Shown here in pieces: positions 45,279 through 54,200 of a stretch of DNA of 64,000 nucleotides. The DNA is taken from NCBI GenBank assembly GCA_031213475.1, contig JARUPZ010000016.1:3787491-3851490 (forward strand). Direction: 5' to 3'. Position numbers and translations under genes: made by a program. The stretch comes from Nereocystis luetkeana. Taxonomy: Eukaryota > Sar > Phaeophyceae > Laminariales > Laminariaceae. Every line of letters starts with the position of its first letter. The first letter of the stretch is position 1. Below the pieces are notes generated by a model that was not told where the DNA came from, did not search any database, and saw nothing but the letters and a program-made list of their open reading frames with translations.

Positions 45279-48200
45279 GCTACCACTGTATTTGGTTCCC
45301 CGAATATTGACCTACTCAAATTACTCAAACATCATTACTATATGCTCGACCAACGACACGTCAGCATGCTGGATCTCCGAATATTTATCCAATGAAAACG
45401 ACCACTATTCGACCGACGAAACATCAGGTATTTGAGTCTCCGAGTAAGTGGCAAGCTCTATACCGGCCTTCCTACCTCCGACCGGGCGTCGTTGTTACGG
45501 TTATCACCACCGTTCCCTTACGTCCCACGGCCATCTAACCGTTACGTCTCACGGCCATCTAACTCTCGAGAGCATTTGTTCCTCTTTCTCCATCGCCACG
45601 TTGACGAAACATTCACGTATCCCGAAAAAACGAGCCACTATCATCGTACTTTGAATATACTGTATGTGCCTACTGTCGCTGCCCCCTTGCTCTGCTTTCA
45701 CGTGCCAACTTCACAACCCCCTCTCTCGCGGGCCAACAATCCCCCCTCCCCACCCCACCCCCCGAGTGTTTGTTTGCGCGCATAATTCCGGCATGTCTTC
45801 AGAGTACGACAACCCGTATGAAGCTAAGCTACCCGTGCCAGCTCCGCCCGTCTCGCTCTCAAACCAATCGCTCTTCCGCGGTTGGTGCAAGCAATGTCTG
45901 TCTGGTCGGTGAAAAACTGACGTACCCCATCCCGGCATTGTAGGGATGCGAGGGTCTATGGTCATACGACTATGGCCATGCATGATATCGAGTACCCCCC
46001 CCCCCGCCTCCCCGCCGCGCGACGTTTTTTGCTTTTTGTGCGCATCTCGTGTTCTGGGCATGTACATATTATTTGTCATCAGAGTACGACAACCGGCATG
46101 CAGAATTGGGTCTGGTCCCAAGATTCGACTTCGATCGAGGCCGCCTTCTTGCAGTTGGAGGTAATGATCAGAAAGTTTGAGTACACCAGCATCGAGGAGG
46201 TCGATCCTGTCGACGGCTGGGCGATCATCGGCGCCATTGGTGGCGCTTGGCGTGAGTGCTACGCATTGAATCGAGTTCTGTTACGTGCTTTATGTCGAGT
46301 TTCGATACTTCATATATCGTCACAACGGTCTCGATACGATGTGAACCACTACAATACATCACCTAGTGAGTGCACACCTTGGGGCGGTGTATCGAAGGCT
46401 TGGAGACATATATTCTGAGTGCTATATAGTGGGGGATATCGGAGGACGATAGAGTTAAAATACGTATATATACGATATATGTCGAAGGTTGATACTTCAA
46501 TAATATCGAAACTTTTGATACGATATCCAACAATAGCAGTGAGTGATCACCTAGGCGCCGTACGATTGGAGGCGTTTGGCGTAAGTTCTACTGCTGCAAT
46601 AATGCACATCGAACGATACTCAAGTTTCGTACGGTACAGCTGCTGCAGTTCTCGACGCCACGTAAGAATACTCGCATTTTTAGGCCAGACGCAAATTCCT
46701 ATTTCGACCCCAGGTATGGGCGACGCGCTGATAGCACACTCAGCGCTTATCCCGGGCGAGGGCCCCTTGCTCGGGGCAGAAAGCCTACTTCAATCCAACC
46801 CTTGCATTGGATAATCGGCGGCAGTAAAAAATAGTACTGCACCGTAGTAACACTGCGGTAGTTTCTTTTGTAAAGAAAACGACTTCTTAACACGTCTCGT
46901 GAGGAAAATGAGTTACTAGTTTTTCAACTCCCAATCTGTTTATGGCTGCCGTCGCATACCATATAGGTCGAACACCGAAACATGATCTATCGACATGTCT
47001 AAACGTTTGATACGATGCCCAATACTGGATGCAGCGGGTGTGCGCCTTGAGGCGGTGTTACGACGGATTTGAGACGTTTAGTGTGAGCGTAAGTAAATAG
47101 CGGGGGTGGTGAATATCGAACGACAACCGAGATCGATATGTGTATACGTTACCGCCCATCGAATATCCCCGCATTCCGAACGCCGAGGGTAAAGCGTTAC
47201 ATTGAAGTTACGTTTTTCATCTGTTTCCGTGTCTGTTTTAATGTCACATGGTCGGTATGAACGGAGCATGTCATCAGCCGCCGGTCTAAACTCAACTAAC
47301 TGAACGAGTTCCTTTGTTCGATCACCAGCAATACACACCAACTTACATATCGTACGTGACGCTTTTCTGTGGTGTGCCACTTTCCGCTGCCTGTTGTTGA
47401 ACATGAAAAGAGTTCGTGGTAATAGGTTTCGGGATCTTCTTCGTTTTTTCCGAGAAGCAGGCGCCGGACCGAAAGATGCGAAATTTCAAAAAGGCGATTG
47501 AAAAGACCGCCGCCCCGTTCAACAAGAGCCCACTCAGCACAAGCTCGAGGGCATCGCAGCAGGTACGTGTGCACCAGCTATCATGGTGTCGTCACGCCTA
47601 ACGTCCCATCGCCGACTCAGCCCCCAGTACTGTTCTTTCCGGTTGCGGACTGGTACTGTAGTGCACGTTTTTTTTGTGTGGTTGGTATTTCTTCCATCCA
47701 TCGGGATACTCTTGACTTTTTTTTAATGTTTTGACGACGGGACAACTTTCAGGGATGTGAGCTTATAATGTGAGCGAAATATCATCGTCATCAGCATCAT
47801 CGCCATAAGAATAAGAACAATCATTGTCGTCGTAATATCCATCATGACCATGATCATCGTCGTCATGATCAGGATAACGATCATGCTCATCAACATCATC
47901 GTCGTAATTTCCATCATATTCATCACGATTCTCAACATCATAGTATTCATCACAATCATCGTCATCAGCATAACAATCGTCGCCATCATAATTAGACATC
48001 CTCATCCGTTTTTTAGTCAGTACTACCCGCATCAACGCCATCGTCTTCTTCATCACCATCACCACCATCATTATGCTCTTTTGCCTCCATTCCTGCCTTT
48101 CTCCATGTTTGAAACATTAAACGCATCGGGCAGATTACGTTTTAAACACAGACATTGAACGCATTGCCCATTCAACATGAAATGCATCCAGGACAAGTGA

Positions 48201-51200
48201 AAATGAAACACCCCCCACCCACCCCAACACCCCTTGCTTTTCTTTCAACGTTCGTAGAGTAATCAGCAGGACATCGAAATAGACGCGACAGACGAGGACC
48301 TACCCTTGGAATGGGTTAAGAAGCAAACCAGGACCGGAAGCGTGTACTACTACAACGTCATGACTGGCTCCAGAAGGACCAGGAGCCCCAACGAAGAGGA
48401 CGACGATCGAAGCGGAAGTGGAGGCGCTAGAGCAGCTGTCGCACCGCCACCACCGCCACCGCCACCCCGCTCGACTGCTATCCACAACGTTTTCCGAGTG
48501 AGTGATTCGTTTCTGCTTCCGGTGTCAACCAACCACTCCACCAATCAAGACTTGGCGTGGGTCATCGACGCCACCTTGACAAGCCAGGCTCGACGGTACA
48601 CATTAGGAGACAGCAGAGGTTTGTGTGAATCTTGGTTCAGATTTAAAACACCATGGCCGAGGTATGCTCGATTGCATATAGCCCCTAACTCCGGCCCTAA
48701 CATTAACCTGGCCCCAACCGCCTGGAACAACTCGGAACGAGCAGGAGATGGAGAGTAGGTATGGATTATCAAAATTTCCCTACATGATTATGTTACGCTG
48801 CCGCCGATCATTCAATGTACGTAATGGGTTGGATCAGGCCTCCTGCCCCGACGCAGGGGGGCCTCGCCCGAGATGAACTGTACGCTGAGTGCGTTCTCAG
48901 CACGGCGCCCATTCCTGGAACGGAAACGATCTTGCAGAAAAAGACTACTACTACTAAGCCTGCAGGATGGGTGGAAAGGTCTGTATTTTTCCTGTGCGTA
49001 TTGACCTTTTCAGGCAGGGGAGATAACCTTCAACAAAGTGGTTCACTCGGGCGTTCATTTTTCTCAGTTGATCTCATCAAATCGCGACTCCTCATTTTGT
49101 GTACCAAATTAGTGTCCATATTATTGGGTGACGATTTTACTACAGTATCCGTGGGCGCTGCTGCCGATCATCCAATGTATATATGGGATTGGATGAGGCC
49201 TCCTGCCTCGGTCGGTGGTCCTAACCAAACTGCCTTGTATTCCTTGGTTCTTCATTGACCACCTCCCGGGCGCTGTGTTGTCTCTCCCAAATCTGTGTTG
49301 TTGGGCACTCGTTTACGTTAGGTGTACTTCTGCACGCAGAGGGGGCAATTCGTAAAAACAATGCTTCGACAATGCGTGTAGAAACAGTGGCTTTGCATGT
49401 CGGCGGGAGTATTTGTAGACTGGGCTGCATCCAGTTTAAATCACTGCTGCTGTCTGCTGTTCGCGCCTTCGTTTGTTTCGAGCGAGCGCTGTATGCCTAC
49501 GTCGAGTAAAAGTAGTCTCCCCGCAAACTCCGCTGTAATAGGCGGGGCAGTGAGCGGATATAGAAGGCGAGCGCCCCCCCCCTTTGTCCGAGCGGAGGCG
49601 GGAACCGCGAGGACGAACCCGATGACAGCAGGAGCAGGAGCAGAAGCAGCCGATTGAGGGTTTCCGTGAAGACGTCCGGGTGGGCGTTCGGGCTGCTGAT
49701 TTTGATAGCCTGTTGGTAGACTGTTGTTGTGTTGTTGTAATAATGCTGTAACAGTGTTGTTTTGCTTTTGTCATGCTATTGTTTTCTTGCCTTCTCGGGA
49801 TGCTCGGGGAGGTGATACGCGATGCTTCATGTTTGAACCCCCCCCCCTGCTCGTTGCTCGACAGGGGGCGCACAAACCTCAACAGTATGGGTCTAGCGCT
49901 TCTCAAGAATCTGCGTACGGAACGGTGAAATAGGGCGATATATATGGTGGAGTTTGTCGGTCGGGGTCTAATTGCGAACGCTATTGCATCTTTGGTCGAT
50001 GGTATCCGACTGCTTCGTGGCCAAAAGGGGGGGGAGGGTCGATAACCTGTTTCCCTACTTCTTGGGGTAGCATGAGCCATCAACCGCGCCTATCGAGTAC
50101 TACAGTAGCTACCAGAGGTATCGCATTGATGTATGTTGGGAGCTCCATCAGGCCGCTCGTCATGGGGATGAAACTGTTCGCTATTTCACACGTTTGGTAA
50201 CGGCGCCAACTTTTCTTCGTTTTTGAAAGGAGTTTTTCATGGCATGCACAAAATGACAGCCGTCATTATGACCGACTGTTTTTGGTTCCCTCTGATCGCG
50301 TATGCTTCCGAAGTGGACAGGGGCCCTCGTACACTTGGCGGCACTGCTAATATATTCGCACGCGAAATCCAGAACACGGCCGGTCTCTGATAGTACTGAT
50401 CTAGTGTAGAGAGCCGTGGTACAGTAGAATATTGCACTTTTTGGACCGAACCGCTTCTCGCGGACGGAGCTTCTCAACCATCGTAGCAACCATGGCAACG
50501 CTCAGACTACCCAATATGTTTTTCCAGTATTATTTGTTATATGCCTATCTCGCCCATTCCATACTCGTTCGATGTCTATCTGGCCTATTTGTGATTCGTT
50601 AGATGCTTGTCTGACCCATTCATTAGTGGTTTCATGCCTACGATCTAGCCCGTTCGCTATTCGCTAGATGCCCATCTAGCCCATTCACTGCTCGTTAGGT
50701 GCCTATCTAGCCTACCCCATGGGGTTTTGTAACTTCGTAGCTTTGTTCACAGCCGGTTGTTCCGTGAGGTGTGGAGTTCCTCAAAGGAGGGGTCGCAGCA
50801 AATTGGGGTGCTGCCCCTACCGAAGCGGGCAATTTTTGCGTCGTGCGTCGGTTTTTTCTCACGTAGAGGGATGTCGACGGATCGTTCCGCAACCCCAGGC
50901 ATTGTTAACGATACCCCCCACTCCGTCTTGACCGGGATGCTCAAAGGCCTAAGGCAAGCACCAAATGAGTACGCCCCCCTCCCCTTCTCCCCCAATCCCA
51001 CGAATGACGAAACGACAACAGCAGACGTCCCCCCCTCGGCGAGCGCCAAGCTTGCGTCGGAATCACATGTTTCCTGTTGTCGAGAGTGTGGATTGTACGT
51101 GTTTAGATCCTTTATGCGTATAGTCATTTCGTGGCCCCATGCTCTGTAGTCATCCTAGCCGGTCCGGCAGATCTTGAACCGCCGTAAAACTCATTTCGTT

Positions 51201-54200
51201 TTTATGGGCGGCACACCCGCCCGGTTAGGACGATCTCATTTCGCGTGGTGCACATCCAGGCAACCTTTGAAGTACCTTCGGCACCCACTCTTCCGTCGCC
51301 CTGTCTTGTCCTGTCGCGTTGGTTTCTTGCGTCCTAAGAGCGACGGGCATGGCAGCAACGGCGACCCTTTCCCCCCGGGCTGGGTTGAGCGGACAGACGA
51401 GAACGGAAAACCCTGTGAGGATCTGTAATGCTTCTATGGAACTTATTGGTCTAGCTGCAGTAGTTTGTACACGCTGTTAGGGACCTGAGTACACCGTATC
51501 GCACTATCACACGGGTGATAGGGTAGCATACCCCCTCGGGTCAATTTCCGCGTTGCATTTCTCTTGACCGCGGGGAGGGTGCGACCGCCGAGCGATGTGT
51601 CTGCGGAAATATCTCAGAGGTGTCTTTCCAAGGCCACCATTTTCGTTCTTGTTTGGGAGAAACTCTTACCTGGCAGTCGTCCCAGCGGGTGTTTTATCTA
51701 GACTATAGTACGCGTTGACAAAGAGGGCACACACATGCGGGATAGCGGCTTCGGCCACGAGAGGGAGGTCAGCCAGTCAGGCTGCCAGGTCTCGCCCAGT
51801 GACCCAACGAAACAAAAATGCCGAGGGACTTGTGCGACATACATGCTGTACTTTGTGAAGTCGTACTGCTTTGAGCTGAAACTACAGCAACAACACATGC
51901 CCGATAACACCGCCTTCCTCATTACTGCAGTGGTACCATGGCTTGCGTCGCGATAGATGGATTCCTAAAAGGATCACCAGGCGTTTGCCCGTCTCCGTCC
52001 AAGGTACGGGTGGTCTGAGAACGACGCCGCGTGTCAGTAGCCGCCGGCCAATAGGCCTTTGCGAGTCTCCGTCGAGAAGCCACGGGTGGCACGAGAACTA
52101 CACCGCGTGTTATTAGCCGCCTGCCACAGGGATTGTGCGTGTCTCCGTCGAGAAGCTCCCGGTGGCCTGAGAATGACCCCGCGTGGTGTATCGTGGTGGC
52201 ATGACATGTAGAGACAGACGGCGTTTCTTAACCCCTTTGGGCACCCCGAGATAGCGACCAAAATTAAATGGTTGGTAATGTTTGGTGTTATCTCAACCAT
52301 CTACGAGCAGAGTAAGCGCCCGGCAGCGCGGGTGGGACCATGTTGCACCCACGCCGTACGACGCGTCGCGTTGTAACTCGGGGGCCGGATCTGTATCATC
52401 TCCCAGTCGCGCAGATGCCGTTGCTGCAATCGTCATGCTCTATCGTCGATTTTCCCCTCCGTGAATTTTCCTCCGGCGCCCCTGGGTGAACTGTGCTGTG
52501 CTACGGTACTGGTTGGGCTTTTCAGCCGAGCAACATTATTTCTCACTGACGGCGGGGCTCTCAAGCCGTGGCAACCATTGCAAGTTCAACCATTGCTATG
52601 CAACTGAGGAGCTGCCCACTAACCGGGTGGTTGCCAAGCGTTTGGTTGGGTCGGGCTTCTTGTAGTCTGTTCCCTACGTACTTCGAAGTATTTCCCAAAC
52701 ATAATCCCAAACCATAAAAAAATTAAGTGCTGTGGGGAAAACGTGAACGAAAGGACGTTTTTTTTAACCTAAGCATTGTCGTGGGTTGGGTAACTCTGTA
52801 GGTTGGTGAGCAGACGGTGCAACTTCTGATTGACTGCGTAGAGCCTTTGAGTTCACCTGTTTAACCAATCAGCCCCTCGTGTTTGTCGATATCATTTGTT
52901 TTTTTTACCCAACGAAATAGGAATATCGCAAACACCCTGACATATTCGAGTCCGATGTGAAATTCACAACAATATTCGTTTGGCACCTGCAGTCAAATAT
53001 GTCAGGAGATAGCACTTTGACTCCTTGACAGACAACTAATGTGCCTTATTTTGCCTCGATTGACACGAACCTACTGGGGTTTAGTGTGGAACGCTCGGCG
53101 TGCCGAAAACCTTAAGATTTATGGCATGTTTTATTTTGCTTGAAATGTCCGCTGGAATAGTTGCCTCACAGTAGCCCATGGGATCGTGTAAGCGGGGCTA
53201 CTGTACGCACGATTTTGTTTTCGACGTCGGTTGTTGCGTAAGGAGTGTAAGTTTAGTACAGCTAGAAAATGAGGATCCCCTACCAGAACACGCGTCCTCT
53301 GCTATGGTAGCGCTTTTACCCTACCCTTCCCTACGGTGATGCTGTTCGATTTTCGAGTGCCTTATTGCCGCCCACCCGCGGGAGCGACATCCAACACCGA
53401 ATTGCGTTTTTTTCTTCATGGCTTTTTTCATTGCCACCGCTTTTCATAAAAGCCGTTCCGACCTTTACCGAGGCGCCTCGTTACCAAGCAGGCCAAAAAT
53501 GAGGGAGCACACACGAATAGTGCACAGCAAGCGCTGTGCCACCGCACAAGCCATTCGAGAGAGAGAGATAAATGTGTACGATTGTTGTGTCTTCTCTAGC
53601 GTCTTCAGTTCATAGCGTCGATAGATACGTGTGGTCTTGCAAGCAGACTCACGGAGCTGACGAACACCTGCGGCGAATTTTAAGCCGCCATCCCCCCCCC
53701 CCTGTTGTCGTGCACGTTTCTTCTTCATATTATTGTGTGCCACCATCCAGATTAATTCTCCACACCCCCCCGCCCCCTTTTATCGCTCCTTAGGCGTTCA
53801 ACTTTCCTCGTCCCTTGTCTGCCACAATCACCCAGATTACTTGAACACTGTTTTAAATACCACCAAATGGAAGCGACCTGTCACGCACGTCCACTCCACC
53901 GGCGGCGTCGGGGTTCAGGCCGTTGACACCCCCATCGTGCACACACGTCGGACTTCGAAGTCCTCCACTGCTGGCCCCTCTCGCACCCCCGCCCCCGTCG
54001 CCGACATCCCTTTCACCTCCGCGCGACCCCGCACTAATACTTCCATGGACCCCGTGGCGGAAGCGATGTCATCGTCGTTGGGGGGGGCGGCAACGGAAGC
54101 AAGGTATACCACCAGCGAGGTTCTGCCTCCAGTTTGGGAAGTGCGCACTGCTCCTAACGGCAAGAAATGTGAGCGAAGGGCCTCTTTATCCTAGAGACGT

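Noticed and set aside
45795..45943. A separate small gene starting MSSEYDNPYEAKLPVPAPPV
   Set aside because: The first codons are the duplicated target site of the family Z insertion and the rest is the repeat itself.
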